Assembly: GCF_000373585.1 (NCBI RefSeq)
Contig: NZ_KB891853.1
Span: 284,812-348,811 of the forward strand
Source of the DNA: Streptomyces sp. MspMP-M5
GTDB lineage: Bacteria > Actinomycetota > Actinomycetes > Streptomycetales > Streptomycetaceae
DNA length: 64,000 nucleotides
Direction of reading: 5' to 3'
Shown here: positions 1 to 12,068 of the stretch, piece by piece
Position numbering within the stretch: the stretch's first letter is position 1
Layout of the letters: every line of letters starts with the position of its first letter
The notes under the pieces: model-generated
What the model saw: the letters and a program-made list of their open reading frames with translations, nothing else
Told to the model about the DNA's origin: nothing
The model's database searches: none
Program-made: the position numbers and the translations under genes

Positions 1-166
1 GGGCGGCGGCGGGCGACGGCTGGGAGGTCATGCGGACAGCCTACGAGCCGCGCGTCGCGGCCTCCGCAGCCGATCGGGGCGGCCGGCCGCGGGGCCCGCG
101 GGAAGACGGGACCGGAGGGCCGAGGCGGTCCCGGCAGGACGCCGGGACGCGATCAGAACTTCGCGG

Positions 167-361
167 TCAGAACTTGATGCCGCCGAGCATGCCCGCGACG
201 TTGGTGGTCAGACTCTTGATCGTCGGAGCGACGGACGAGCTGGCCAGATAGAAGCCCAGCAGCATGCAGACGAACGCATGCACCGCCTTCAGCCCGGACT
301 TCTTGATCAGCAAGAAGACGATGATCGCCAGCAGCACCACCGCCGAAATCGAGAGTGCCAC
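167..361 (-). CDS. Small two-helix membrane protein
   Basis: 64 residues. The GTG start at 361 is preceded by a strong GGAGGTGA ribosome binding site 6 bases upstream, which fixes the start. Two hydrophobic stretches (about residues 3-20 and 27-45) are separated by a short basic loop (KKSGLK), so the product should be an integral membrane protein with two helices. It lies divergently from the peptidase gene that follows. I do not recognise a functional family; compact proteins of this type are common in Streptomyces and usually annotated as hypothetical membrane proteins. The gene is convincing from codon bias, binding site and hydrophobicity pattern; its role is unknown. Confidence 0.75.
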   Translation of the reverse strand: MALSISAVVLLAIIVFLLIKKSGLKAVHAFVCMLLGFYLASSSVAPTIKSLTTNVAGMLGGIKF

Positions 362-594
362 GGCGGCTCACCTCCAAGTACACACGGTCCGGACAGAGTT
401 GACGGTACGGGAGCCGATGGCCCGACGCCACGTACCCGGGTATGCCAAGGGCTCTTTACCCCGTACCCACGGCGCGCAAGGGATCATAACTTTCCGTCCG
501 TGCGCATAAGTCGGTGCACCGGAGCACGGCGGGGGCGCACGACGTTTTCCACAGACCCGCGCCGACCGGGCCCATCGGCCGTAGGCTCGGCGCC

Positions 595-2760
595 ATGACC
601 GGACAGCTGCCCTTCCCCCGGCACTCCGCGCGCACCCAGCGCTTCACGCTCGGCGCCCCGCGTGACTTCTCCCTCTCCCCCGACGGCACCCGTGTCGTCT
701 TCCTCCGCTCCGCCGGCGGCACCGACCGCAGCCAGCGGCTGTGGGTCCTCGATCCGGCCGACGGGCGGGAGTTCACCGCCGCGGACCCGAGCGCCCTGTT
801 GGCCGGCGCGGACGAGGAGCTCCCGGCCGAGGAGCGGGCGCGCCGCGAGCGCAGCCGCGAGGGCTCGGCCGGCATCGTCGGCTACGCGGTCGACGCCGCC
901 GTGGAGTTGGCCGCCTTCGCGCTCTCGGGGCGGCTCTTCGTCTCCGAGCTGCGGGCCGGGACCACCCGTGAACTCCGCGCGGCGGGCCCGGTGGTGGACC
1001 CGCGCCCCTCCCCCGACGGCCGCCGGGTGGCATATGTGGCGAACGGCGCGCTGCGGGTCGTCGCGGCGGACGGCACCGGTGCCGGGGCCGGCGATGCGGA
1101 CGGGAACCGGGCGCTGGCGGAGCCCGACGGGCCCGAGGTCACCTGGGGGCTGGCGGAGTTCATCGCGGCCGAGGAGATGGGCCGCCACCGGGGCTTCTGG
1201 TGGTCCCCGGAGAGCGACCGGGTGCTGGCCGCGCGGGTCGACGAGACGCCGGTGGCCCGCTGGTGGATCGCCGACCCCGCGCATCCGGACCGCGAGCCCG
1301 CCGAGGTGCGGTATCCGGCGGCCGGCACCGCCAACGCCGAGGTCACGCTGGCGCTGTTCGGCCTGGACGGCTCCCGTACGGACGTCCGGTGGGACACCGC
1401 GCGCTACCCCTATCTCGCCCGCGTCCACTGGTCGGCGTCCGGGCCGCCGCTCCTCCTCGTCCAGACCCGGGACCAGCGCGCCCAGCGCTATCTGACGGTC
1501 GACACCGACACCGGCGCGACCACCGCGGTGCACGAGGACGAGGACGAGGTGTGGGTCGAGCCGTTCCCGGGGGCTCCGGCCTGGACGCCGGACGGGCGGC
1601 TGGTGCGGATCGCCGACGAGGGCGGCGCCCGCAAGCTCTTCGTCGGCGACCGGCCGCTGACGGGAGAGCCACTGCACGTCCGGGCGGTCCTGGACATCGG
1701 CACGGACGACGTCCTGTTCTCGGCGAGCGGCGCGGACATGCACGACATCGGCGTCTACCGGGCGTGGTTCCGCGGCAGCGGCGACCAGGGCGGATGGGAG
1801 CGGGTCGGCGAGCGGCCGTATCCGACGGTGTCCTCGGCGGTGCGCGGCGGGGAGCTGATGGTGCTGACCCAGGCGTCGCTGGAGCGGCCGGGCACCCGCT
1901 CGGAGGTGGTGCGGCTGGATCCGGACGGCGGCGAGAAGGTGCTGACCGTCGTCGGCTCGCATGCCGAGACGCCGAGTCTCACCGCCCGGCCGCGGCTGGT
2001 GCTCGCCGGGGAGCGCCGCATCCCGTGCGCGGTGCTGCTGCCGACCGGTCATCAGGAGGGCGACGGCCCGCTGCCGGTGCTGCTCGACCCCTACGGCGGC
2101 CCGCACGGCCAGCGGGTGGTCGCCGCGCACAACGCCCACCTGACGTCCCAGTGGTTCGCCGACCAGGGCTTCGCGGTGATCGTGGCGGACGGCCGGGGCA
2201 CCCCGGGCCGCTCCCCCGCGTGGGAGAAGGCGGTCTCCCGGCGGATCGGGCCGGTGGCCCTGGAGGACCAGGTGCACGCCCTGGAGGCGCTGGCCGGCTC
2301 CTTCCCCCTGGATCTGGAGCGGGTGGCGATCCGTGGCTGGTCGTTCGGCGGCTATCTGGCGGGGCTGGCCGCGCTGCGCCGGCCGGACGTCTTCCACGCC
2401 GCGGTGGTGGGCGCGCCGGTCACCGATCTGCGGCTGTACGACACGCACTACCAGGAGCGCTATCTCGGCCACCCCGAGGAGGAGCCGGCGGCCTACGCCC
2501 TGAACTCCCTGGTGACGGACGAGGGGTTGTCGGGGGCCGTGGAGCCGCACCGCCCGATGCTGATCGTGCACGGCCTGGCCGACGACAACGTGGTCGTGGC
2601 GCACTCCCTGCGGCTCTCCTCGGCGCTGCTGGCCGCGGGCCGGCCGCACGAGGTGCTGCCGCTGACGGGGGTGACGCACATGGCGTCCCAGGAGCAGGTG
2701 GCCGAGAATCTGCTGCTGCTCCAGGTGGAGTTCCTCAAGAGGTCGTTGGGGATCGGCTGA
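595..2760 (+). CDS. S9 family (prolyl oligopeptidase/DPP IV-like) serine peptidase
   Basis: 721 residues from ATG 595 (MTGQLPFPRHSAR); an upstream GTG at 514 would add 27 unlikely residues. The N-terminal two thirds resemble the DPP IV beta-propeller domain. The C-terminal alpha/beta-hydrolase domain carries the S9 triad: the nucleophile motif GWSFGGY (Ser583), Asp663 in GLADDNV, and His695 in GVTHMA. There is no signal peptide, so the enzyme is probably cytoplasmic and cleaves short peptides. It sits just upstream of a peptide ABC importer, which fits a role in trimming imported peptides; that link is inference from position. Family assignment is firm; the exact specificity (dipeptidyl- versus oligopeptidase) cannot be read from sequence alone. 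Confidence 0.93.
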   Translation: MTGQLPFPRHSARTQRFTLGAPRDFSLSPDGTRVVFLRSAGGTDRSQRLWVLDPADGREFTAADPSALLAGADEELPAEERARRERSREGSAGIVGYAVDAAVELAAFALSGRLFVSELRAGTTRELRAAGPVVDPRPSPDGRRVAYVANGALRVVAADGTGAGAGDADGNRALAEPDGPEVTWGLAEFIAAEEMGRHRGFWWSPESDRVLAARVDETPVARWWIADPAHPDREPAEVRYPAAGTANAEVTLALFGLDGSRTDVRWDTARYPYLARVHWSASGPPLLLVQTRDQRAQRYLTVDTDTGATTAVHEDEDEVWVEPFPGAPAWTPDGRLVRIADEGGARKLFVGDRPLTGEPLHVRAVLDIGTDDVLFSASGADMHDIGVYRAWFRGSGDQGGWERVGERPYPTVSSAVRGGELMVLTQASLERPGTRSEVVRLDPDGGEKVLTVVGSHAETPSLTARPRLVLAGERRIPCAVLLPTGHQEGDGPLPVLLDPYGGPHGQRVVAAHNAHLTSQWFADQGFAVIVADGRGTPGRSPAWEKAVSRRIGPVALEDQVHALEALAGSFPLDLERVAIRGWSFGGYLAGLAALRRPDVFHAAVVGAPVTDLRLYDTHYQERYLGHPEEEPAAYALNSLVTDEGLSGAVEPHRPMLIVHGLADDNVVVAHSLRLSSALLAAGRPHEVLPLTGVTHMASQEQVAENLLLLQVEFLKRSLGIG

Positions 2761-2780
2761 GCACCGGCCGGCCGGTGCTC
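2759..2780 (+). terminator. Hairpin terminator after S9 peptidase
   Basis: A perfect 22-base inverted repeat (GAGCACCGGCC and its complement, no loop bases) begins inside the peptidase stop codon. It has no U-tract, as is usual for Streptomyces terminators. Confidence 0.6.
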
Positions 2781-3116
2781 ACCAGCCCGGTGGGGGCGCA
2801 GAGGGCGGGGGCGGGGCATAGCGAGGGCGCGCCGCGTCCGGCGCGCCCCCGTACGCCTCGGGCGGCCGGGCGCCGGCGGTGACGTCCGGCAGGCCGGGCA
2901 GGGCCGCGACAAGCAGCGGATCGCAGACGGAGGCCGCGCGGCGGGCCGCCGCCCCGGGCGCGAGCCGAGCGGCCCCGCCAGTACGTCGGCCGGCCGCGGG
3001 AGGGCGACCGCGTCCCGGACGAGCCAGGCCGCGCCGGAGGCGGCGAGCAGCAGGCAGGCGGATGCGGCGGTGCGGCGCGCACCGCCGGTGAGACGACTCG
3101 ACCGCACCGTGGACAC
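2779..3116 (-). pseudogene. Possible frameshifted small membrane-anchored protein
   Basis: Reading the minus strand from GTG 3116, one frame gives a basic N-terminus and a hydrophobic helix (SACLLLAASGAAWLVRDAV). The sensible continuation (DPLLVAALPGLPDV, then a proline-rich tail ending PPPGW and a stop at 2779) lies in another frame, so a single frameshift near 2960 would join them into about 112 residues. I do not recognise the product. It could instead be non-coding high-GC sequence. Evidence is limited to the hydrophobic pattern and the tidy stop. Confidence 0.25.
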
Positions 3117-3603
3117 GGCCCGCCCCGTCCGCGTCGGTGACCCACGACGTCCACAGCACCCCCGCATTCGTGAAGGCGCTACCGCAGGTCTACTCCAATC
3201 TCGCCGATCGGACAACAGGCACAGAGGGAGCGGGGCACGAAACACGCACAAATCGGTGGCCGGCCGGGGGGACCGCTGGCGCCCCCGGCCGGCCTACGGC
3301 ACCCGCACGGCCGTACGTTGTTCAGCATGAAGCGTCCGTATATCGGTGATGCGACAGGCAAGTTGCCTTCACGTTAAGGCGTTTGGTACCGATTTACCCC
3401 ACTTGCCGTACATGACAATCGCGTGTCAAGCACGCCAGGGCGACGATCTGCGCAATCTTCGCTCAAGAAGCGGACGACCTGTGCACAACCACACCGCATA
3501 CCCTTGACTCGGCCGTAAATCACTTGCGAAAGTCGCGCTCATCCAGCGGTGCGACCGGTGCCGCTTCACGTTCCAAGAGAACTCGGCGCGGGGGCACTTC
3601 GCG
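3117..3603. other. Intergenic region upstream of the bldK-type operon
   Basis: About 490 bases with no convincing gene; it must hold the promoter of the importer operon. It is visibly more AT-rich than its surroundings around 3340-3420 and 3490-3540. A TTGACT hexamer lies near 3504, but no good -10 element follows at standard spacing. A short inverted repeat (GCCTT/AAGGC) lies near 3365-3380. Confidence 0.5.
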
Positions 3604-4638
3604 ATGACCAGTCCATCCCAGACCGCCACAGGCAAGTCCGAAACCCCGGGACTTGCGGCCAAGGGTCTGAAGAAGGAAAAGAAGGGCAAGGACGGTGAGC
3701 TGGTCGGCCGTTCCCCCGGACAGTTGATGTGGGCGCGCTTCAAGCGCGACCGCAGCGGCGTGATCTGCGGGATCGTCGTGCTCGCCTTCTTCGTCATCGC
3801 GGCCCTGGCCCCGGTGATCGCCTCGATCTACGGGAAAGATCCGTACACGCTGTACGGCAGCGATAACCCCAGTCTTCTGGACGAGTTCGGCTATCCGATG
3901 GGGGCCAACGGCGGCATCTCCGGCGATTTCTGGTTCGGCATCGAACCGTCCCTGGGCCGCGATCTGTTCACCCAGCTGCTTTACGGGATGCGGACCTCGC
4001 TCGGAATCTCGCTGGCGGTCACCGTCCTCGTGGTCGTCACCGGCACCGTCCTCGGCGTCACCGCCGGCTACCTGGGCGGCCGCACCGACTACTGGCTCGG
4101 CCGGGTGATCGACTTCCTGCTCGCCTTCCCCAGCCAGCTGACGTTCGTGGCCTTCATGCCCGTGGTGGTGGCGGTCTTCGTGCCGCCGGGCGACGAGACC
4201 CCGACCTACGTCCGCGCCATCGCGCTGATCCTCGTGCAGTGGGCACTCGGCTGGATGGGGCTGGCCCGGCTGCTGCGCGGACAGGTGCTGTCGCTGCGCG
4301 AGCGGGAGTTCGTCGAGGCGGCGAAGATCACCGGCGCCTCCCCCTGGCGGATCATCACCAAGGAACTGCTGCCGAACGTGGTGACCCCGATCCTCGTGCA
4401 AAGCACCTACATGCTCCCGCTGTTCGTGACGGCGGAGGCCGGCCTGTCCTACCTGGGCGTCGGCATCATGGAGCCGACCCCGGACTGGGGGCGGCTGTTC
4501 CACACGGCCGGCATGGTGTACGAGAACGACCCGACCTTCCTGCTCTTCCCCGGCGCCGCGATGGTGATCTTCGTGCTGTGCTTCAACCTGCTCGGGGACT
4601 CGGTACGGGACGCCTTCGACCCCAAGTCCGGGCGTTGA
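3604..4638 (+). CDS. bldKA: Oligopeptide ABC transporter permease (BldKA/OppC type)
   Basis: 344 residues; an inner-membrane channel subunit. After a lysine-rich cytoplasmic N-terminus (about residues 15-45) comes the OppC-type first helix (GVICGIVVLAFFVIAALAP), a periplasm-facing loop, then the BPD_transp_1 domain with about five more helices. The EAA loop that docks the ATPases is clear (EFVEAAKITGASPWRI). It is the first gene of a five-gene set whose order, permease-lipoprotein-permease-ATPase-ATPase, is that of the Streptomyces coelicolor bldK locus. There, bldK imports an extracellular oligopeptide signal needed for aerial growth. The permease call is firm; the bldK identity rests on gene order and subunit sizes. 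Confidence 0.8.
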   Translation: MTSPSQTATGKSETPGLAAKGLKKEKKGKDGELVGRSPGQLMWARFKRDRSGVICGIVVLAFFVIAALAPVIASIYGKDPYTLYGSDNPSLLDEFGYPMGANGGISGDFWFGIEPSLGRDLFTQLLYGMRTSLGISLAVTVLVVVTGTVLGVTAGYLGGRTDYWLGRVIDFLLAFPSQLTFVAFMPVVVAVFVPPGDETPTYVRAIALILVQWALGWMGLARLLRGQVLSLREREFVEAAKITGASPWRIITKELLPNVVTPILVQSTYMLPLFVTAEAGLSYLGVGIMEPTPDWGRLFHTAGMVYENDPTFLLFPGAAMVIFVLCFNLLGDSVRDAFDPKSGR

Positions 4639-4745
4639 TCGTCCATTTGAGGGGGCCTGCTGTCACCCCCACGGCTCCGGAACCGTACCGGATGCGTCCG
4701 ACAGCACATCTGGACAACGACTGACAGGCAGGTGCTTGGATCCTC

Positions 4746-6545
4746 ATGAAGACACTCTCCACGCGTAGAGCACGCGCGGTGATCGTGGCCCTGGCGGCCG
4801 GTTCACTCGCGCTCACCGGATGCAGCAGCGGCGGCGGCACGGGCAAGGACAAGTCGCAGACGGACCAGGACGCGGCGGCCCAGTCGAAGGTGGTGCCGCT
4901 GGGCACCGCCGCCCAGTCCACCGGCCCCGCCGCCCCCGTCGCGGGCGCCCAGCCCGGCGGCACCATCACCGTCTACCAGCGGGACAGCTTCAACCACCTG
5001 GATCCCGCCCAGATGTACGTCAGCGACATGCGCCAGCTGGCCAAGCTGATCTTCCGCGGTCTGACCACGTACAAGCAGGACGACAAGGGCAACCAGACGC
5101 TCGTCGGTGACCTCGCCACGGACCCCGGTCAGATGTCCGACGGCGGCAAGACCTGGAAGTACACGCTCAAGGACGGCATCACGTTCGAGGACGGTCAGCC
5201 GATCACCTCGAAGGACATCCGGCACACCATCGAGCGCACCTACGCCCCGTTCATCACCGAGGGCCCGACCTACGTCCAGCAGTGGCTGTCGGGTGCGGGC
5301 TCGGCCTACCGCAAGGCGCTGCCGGACGGTCCGTACAAGGGCGACCACCTGCCCAAGTCCGTCCTGGACACCCCGGACGACAAGACCATCATCTTCCACT
5401 TCAAGAACCCGCAGACCCAGCTGCCCTACGCCCTGGCCCAGGCGGGCTACAGCGCCGTTCCGGACAGCGACAAGGACACCAAGGACAAGTACGACGTCGC
5501 CCCGGTCTGCGCCGGCCCGTACAAGATCGCGTCGTTCAAGGCCGGCAAGTCCATGGAGCTGGTGCGGAACCCCAAGTGGAACCCGAAGACCGACGCGGTG
5601 CGCCAGCAGTACCCGGACGGCTTCAGCATCAGCTTCAACCACCAGTACTCCGACTACACCAAGCGGCTGATGGCCGACCAGGGCGTGGACAAGACCGCGA
5701 TCGGCTTCTCCAACCTCGTCGAGCCCACGCTGACCAGGCAGGTACTGACCGACGCCAGCGCCAGCAAGCGACTGGTGCAGGGCTACGCGGTCTACGTCTG
5801 GCAGATGAACATGAACATGGACCGCATCAAGGACAAGCGGATCCGTGACGCCATCACCTACGCCATGCCGAACGCCCAGATCGTGCGGATCAACGGCGGC
5901 AGCTACGGCGGTGAGAACGCCGGCGGTCTGTTCTCCCCGACCGTCGCCGGCTACGAGAAGGGCTACGACCCCTACGGCAAGTTGAAGAAGCCCAACGGCG
6001 ACCCGGAGAAGGCCAAGCAGCTCCTGAAGGAAGCCGGCAAGGAGGGCATGAAGCTCGTCTACGCCTACGCCAACACGGAGATCCGGCAGCAGGAAGCCGT
6101 CGCCATCGCCGACGCACTGGGCAAGGCCGGCTTCAACGTGCAGAAGAAGGAGGTCGACGCGGCCTCCTGGTACCAGCAGATGAGCAAGGTCGACAACGGC
6201 TACGACATCTACATGACCGGCTGGGGCCAGGACTGGGCGGATGCCTCCACGGTGATCCCGCCGTCGTACGACGGACGCACCATCGCGGACGGCGCGTCCA
6301 ACTACTCGCACGTCCGTGACAAGCGCATCAGCGACGAGATCGACAAGATCCAGCAGATGACGGACGCGAAGAAGCAGACCGAGGAGTGGCAGAAGCTGCA
6401 CCACTACATCGTGGAGAAGGTCGACCCGGCCAGCCCGATCTACTACACCAAGGTGCTGCAGCTGTACGGCTCGAAGATCGGTGGCATCCGCTACAACGTC
6501 GAGGCCGGCTACCTCGACGTGAACACCTTGTTCGTCAAGAAGTAA
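4746..6545 (+). CDS. bldKB: Oligopeptide-binding lipoprotein (BldKB type, SBP family 5)
   Basis: 599 residues. The N-terminus is a lipoprotein signal (basic TRRARA, hydrophobic core, lipobox LTGC with Cys26). The mature protein would be lipid-anchored outside the membrane and bind peptides for the permease. The body is a family 5 solute-binding protein: an opening GGTITVYQRDSFNHLDP segment, SDGGKTWKYTLKDGITFEDG in the usual position, and the C-terminal dimer-fold pattern. It lies between the two permease genes, as bldKB does. A peptide ligand is expected from family and context; the actual ligand cannot be read. Confidence 0.82.
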   Translation: MKTLSTRRARAVIVALAAGSLALTGCSSGGGTGKDKSQTDQDAAAQSKVVPLGTAAQSTGPAAPVAGAQPGGTITVYQRDSFNHLDPAQMYVSDMRQLAKLIFRGLTTYKQDDKGNQTLVGDLATDPGQMSDGGKTWKYTLKDGITFEDGQPITSKDIRHTIERTYAPFITEGPTYVQQWLSGAGSAYRKALPDGPYKGDHLPKSVLDTPDDKTIIFHFKNPQTQLPYALAQAGYSAVPDSDKDTKDKYDVAPVCAGPYKIASFKAGKSMELVRNPKWNPKTDAVRQQYPDGFSISFNHQYSDYTKRLMADQGVDKTAIGFSNLVEPTLTRQVLTDASASKRLVQGYAVYVWQMNMNMDRIKDKRIRDAITYAMPNAQIVRINGGSYGGENAGGLFSPTVAGYEKGYDPYGKLKKPNGDPEKAKQLLKEAGKEGMKLVYAYANTEIRQQEAVAIADALGKAGFNVQKKEVDAASWYQQMSKVDNGYDIYMTGWGQDWADASTVIPPSYDGRTIADGASNYSHVRDKRISDEIDKIQQMTDAKKQTEEWQKLHHYIVEKVDPASPIYYTKVLQLYGSKIGGIRYNVEAGYLDVNTLFVKK

Positions 6546-6663
6546 GCGAAGCGATCACCGCACGGAGGCACACCGGAGCGCGCGCACGGCGGAGCGCGCG
6601 TCTCCGGGGCCTTCCCGCCCCCTCACCCCACTGCAGCCGCCGTCCTGAGAGCAGCGAATTGCC

Positions 6664-7635
6664 ATGCTTCCCTTCCTACTTCGCCGGACGTTCGGCGCGG
6701 TCGTCACCCTCGTCCTGCTGAGCGCCTTCACGTTCTTCATCTTCTTCTCGGTGGGTGACCCCGCGACGCTTGCCTGCGGCAAGAACTGCACCGCTGACAA
6801 CATCGCCCTGATCCACCAGAACCTGGGCCTCGACCAGCCCGTGCCGGTCCAGTACTGGCACTTCCTCGTCGGCATCTTCGCCGGCCGCGACTTCAGCCTC
6901 GGCCACTGCAGCGCCCCCTGCTTCGGCTACTCCTTCGCCACCAAGCAGGACGTCTGGTCGACGATGATCGACCGGCTGCCCACCACGGCGTCGCTGGCCG
7001 TCGGCGGCGCCGTCGCCTTCCTGGTGATCGGCCTCGGCACCGGCCTGCTGGCCGCCTGGAAGCGCGGCACGCTGCTGGACAAGACCGTCACCGGCGCGTC
7101 GATGATCCTCAGCTCGGTGCAGATCTACATCCTCGGGCCGATCGTGCTGGGCATCTTCGTCTACAGCGGGATCATGGCCGCGCCCAAGTACGTGAACCTG
7201 ACCAGCGATCCGGCCGGCTGGTTCATGGGCCTGCTGATCCCGTGGCTGGTCATGTCGACGATCTTCACCGCGCAGTACACCCGTATGGCGCGCTCGACGA
7301 TGATCGAGCAGCTCCAGGAAGAGCACGTCCGCACGGCCAAGGCGAAGGGGATGCAGGCGCGTTACGTCTTCCTGCGGTACGCCTGGCGCGGTTCGCTGAT
7401 CCCGATCGTCACCATCCTCGGCATCGATCTGAGCTCGCTGTTCGGTGGCGCAATGATCACCGAATATGCGTTCTCGCTGGCAGGTATCGGGCGGCTGGCG
7501 ATCGACTCCGTCAAGACGCTCGACCTGCCCATGGTCATGGGCGTGCTCCTCTTCAGCGCCGCCCTGATCCTGGTCTTCAACATCGTTGTGGATGCGGCCT
7601 ACGCGTTCATCGACCCGCGCGTGCGCCTGTCCTAG
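6664..7635 (+). CDS. bldKC: Oligopeptide ABC transporter permease (BldKC/OppB type)
   Basis: 323 residues. Starts MLPFLLRRTFGAVVTLVLL, the typical OppB/DppB first helix, followed by a large extracellular loop containing four cysteines (CGKNC and CSAPC) and then the BPD_transp_1 core. The EAA loop reads EEHVRTAKAKGMQARYVF. It pairs with the first permease to form the heterodimeric channel. The cysteine pairs in the loop could form disulfides outside the membrane. It is followed after 11 bases by the ATPase gene, so the genes are co-transcribed. Confidence 0.82.
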   Translation: MLPFLLRRTFGAVVTLVLLSAFTFFIFFSVGDPATLACGKNCTADNIALIHQNLGLDQPVPVQYWHFLVGIFAGRDFSLGHCSAPCFGYSFATKQDVWSTMIDRLPTTASLAVGGAVAFLVIGLGTGLLAAWKRGTLLDKTVTGASMILSSVQIYILGPIVLGIFVYSGIMAAPKYVNLTSDPAGWFMGLLIPWLVMSTIFTAQYTRMARSTMIEQLQEEHVRTAKAKGMQARYVFLRYAWRGSLIPIVTILGIDLSSLFGGAMITEYAFSLAGIGRLAIDSVKTLDLPMVMGVLLFSAALILVFNIVVDAAYAFIDPRVRLS

Positions 7636-7646
7636 GAGAGCTAGAC

Positions 7647-8714
7647 GTGACCACACCCACCAAGACCGAGGAGACGCCGGTCCCGAACGGATCCGGCAGC
7701 GACACCTTCCTCTCCGTCCGCGACCTGCATGTCCGCTTCTCCACCGAGGACGGCATCGTCAAGGCGGTCGACGGCCTCTCCTTCGACCTGGAGCGCGGCA
7801 AGACGCTGGGCATCGTCGGCGAGTCGGGCTCCGGCAAGTCCGTCACCAACCTCGCCGTGCTGGGGCTGCACAACCCCAAGTCCACGGAGATCACCGGTGA
7901 GATCCACCTGGACGGCCAGGAGCTGACCGGCGCCCGGGAGAAGACCCTGGAGAAGCTCCGGGGCAACAAGATGGCGATGATCTTCCAGGACGCGCTGACC
8001 GCCCTGTCGCCGTACTACACCGTCGGCCGGCAGATCGCCGAGCCGTTCATGAAGCACACCGGCGCGAGCAAGCGTGAGGGCCGGCAGCGGGCGATCGAGA
8101 TGCTGACCAAGGTCGGCATCCCGCAGCCCAACCTGCGGGTGGACGACTACCCGCACCAGTTCTCCGGCGGTATGCGGCAGCGCGCCATGATCGCCATGGC
8201 GCTGGTCTGCAACCCGCAGCTGCTGATCGCCGACGAGCCGACCACCGCCCTGGACGTCACCGTCCAGGCGCAGATCCTGGACCTCCTCAAGGACCTCCAG
8301 CAGGAGTTCGGCTCCGCGATCATCCTGATCACCCACGACCTGGGCGTGGTCGCCAACACCGCCGACGACCTGCTGGTGATGTACGCCGGCCGGGCGGTGG
8401 AGCGCGGTTCGGTCCGGGAGATCCTCACCGAGCCCCGGCACCCGTACACCTGGGGCCTGCTCAGCTCCATGCCGCGGCTCTCCTCGGACGTCGAGGAGGA
8501 GCTGCACCCGATCCCGGGCTCCCCGCCGAGCCTGCTCAACCCGCCGTCGGGCTGCGCCTTCAACCCGCGGTGCGCGTTCACCGCGGAGGTCGACGGCGAC
8601 CGCTGCACCGGCGAGCGCCCGTCGCTGGCGCTGGGCCGGGCCGCCGCCTGCCACCTGAGCGCCGAGCAGAAGCAGACCTTCTTCACCGAGCAGATCAAGC
8701 CCCGGCTGGGCTAG
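7647..8714 (+). CDS. bldKD: Oligopeptide ABC transporter ATPase (BldKD/OppD type)
   Basis: 355 residues from GTG 7647, which follows TAGGAGAGC; longer reading from further upstream would overlap the permease gene. It is an ABC ATPase powering peptide import: Walker A GESGSGKS (residues 58-65), Q-loop in MIFQDALTALSP, signature FSGGMRQR, Walker [13 protein letters not shown], switch histidine in ITHDLGVV. The C-terminal oligopeptide-transporter extension (PPSGCAFNPRC) is present. It lies 12 bases upstream of its partner ATPase gene. Confidence 0.85.
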   Translation: MTTPTKTEETPVPNGSGSDTFLSVRDLHVRFSTEDGIVKAVDGLSFDLERGKTLGIVGESGSGKSVTNLAVLGLHNPKSTEITGEIHLDGQELTGAREKTLEKLRGNKMAMIFQDALTALSPYYTVGRQIAEPFMKHTGASKREGRQRAIEMLTKVGIPQPNLRVDDYPHQFSGGMRQRAMIAMALVCNPQLLIADEPTTALDVTVQAQILDLLKDLQQEFGSAIILITHDLGVVANTADDLLVMYAGRAVERGSVREILTEPRHPYTWGLLSSMPRLSSDVEEELHPIPGSPPSLLNPPSGCAFNPRCAFTAEVDGDRCTGERPSLALGRAAACHLSAEQKQTFFTEQIKPRLG

Positions 8715-8726
8715 GGAGCTACCACC

Positions 8727-9866
<1,140 letters not shown>

Positions 9867-9890
9867 CCGCCGCTCCCGTAGGACGGCAGC

Positions 9891-9924
9891 GGAGCCCGCT
9901 TCCCTCTGTGGGGAGGCGGGCTCC
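9891..9924. terminator. Bidirectional hairpin terminator between convergent peptide-transport operons
   Basis: The arms GAGCCCGCTTCCC and GGGAGGCGGGCTC pair over about 13 base pairs with one G-U, with a short loop. It sits in the 78-base gap between the two convergent ATPase genes, so it can serve both strands. Confidence 0.85.
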
Positions 9925-9944
9925 GGCGCGTCCCGGTCCGTCCG

Positions 9945-11028
<1,084 letters not shown>

Positions 11029-11042
<14 letters not shown>

Positions 11043-12057
11043 GGGAAGCCTCCTTCCCTTCGAGCGTCTCGCGCCAGAAGTGGCAGGCGCTGGCCCGGCC
11101 CGGTCCGACGTCGTAGAGCGGCGGGCGGTCGGTGTGGCAGATGTCGCGGGCCAGCGGGCAGCGGGGGTGGAAGGCGCAGCCGGGCGGGATGGCGGTGAGG
11201 TTCGGCGGCAGGCCCTTGATCGCGTGCAGTTCGCGGCCCTTGTGCCCGAGGCGGGGGACGGACTCCAGCAGACCGCGGGTGTACGGGTGGGCGGGCGCCT
11301 TGTAGAGCTGGTGGACGGGGGCGGTCTCGACGACCCGGCCCGCGTACATCACGGCGATGGTGTCGGCGACGTCGGCGACCACGCCGAGGTCGTGGGTGAT
11401 CAGGATCAGGCCCATCCGGTACTCCCGGCGCAACTCCGCGAGCAGGTCCATGACCTGGGCCTGGACGGTGACGTCGAGGGCGGTGGTGGGCTCGTCCGCG
11501 ATGATCAGGGCGGGCTCCAGGGCGAGCGCCATGGCGATCATGATGCGCTGGCGCATGCCGCCGGAGAACTGGTGCGGGTAGTCCCCCACCCGCTCCCGGG
11601 CCGCCGGGATTCCGACCCGCTCCATCAACTCGACGGCCCTGCCCCGGGCCTCCTTGCGGGAGGCGCCGGTGTGCACCCGGAACATCTCGCCGAGCTGGGC
11701 GCCGACGCTGAGCACCGGGTTCAGCGCGGAGAGCGCGTCCTGGAAGATCATCGCCATCTTCGCGCCGCGGATTCTCCGGCGCTCCTCCTTGCCCAGGGTG
11801 AGCAGATCGCGCCCCTGGAAGAGGATCCGGCCGCCGGTGACGAAGCCCGGCGGGGAGTCGAGGATGCCCATCACGGCCTGCGCGGTGACGGACTTGCCGG
11901 AGCCGGACTCGCCGAGCACCGCCAGGGTCTCGCCGGCCGCCACGGTGTAGCTGACGCCGTTGACGGCCTTGGCCACCCCGTCCCGGGTGCGGAACTCCAC
12001 CCGGAGGTCCTGGACGTCGAGCAGGGGCTCCGCCGGGGGCGCGCCGCCGTTGGTCAT
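11029..12057 (-). CDS. Peptide ABC transporter ATPase, OppD type (second importer)
   Basis: 342 residues from ATG 12057 ([11 protein letters not shown]). Walker [22 protein letters not shown], signature FSGGMRQR, Walker [13 protein letters not shown] and the C-terminal [10 protein letters not shown] motif identify the OppD/DppD subunit. It is encoded 11 bases downstream of the OppC-type permease gene and overlaps the following OppF-type gene. It forms the ATPase pair with that protein on the cytoplasmic face. Confidence 0.88.
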
Positions 12058-12068
12058 CTGCCGTCTCC

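Noticed and set aside
484..2679. 731-residue open frame antisense to the S9 peptidase
   Set aside because: A shadow frame produced by high third-position GC. It is Arg/His/Pro-rich, has no recognisable motif, and the sense strand encodes a complete peptidase with its catalytic triad.
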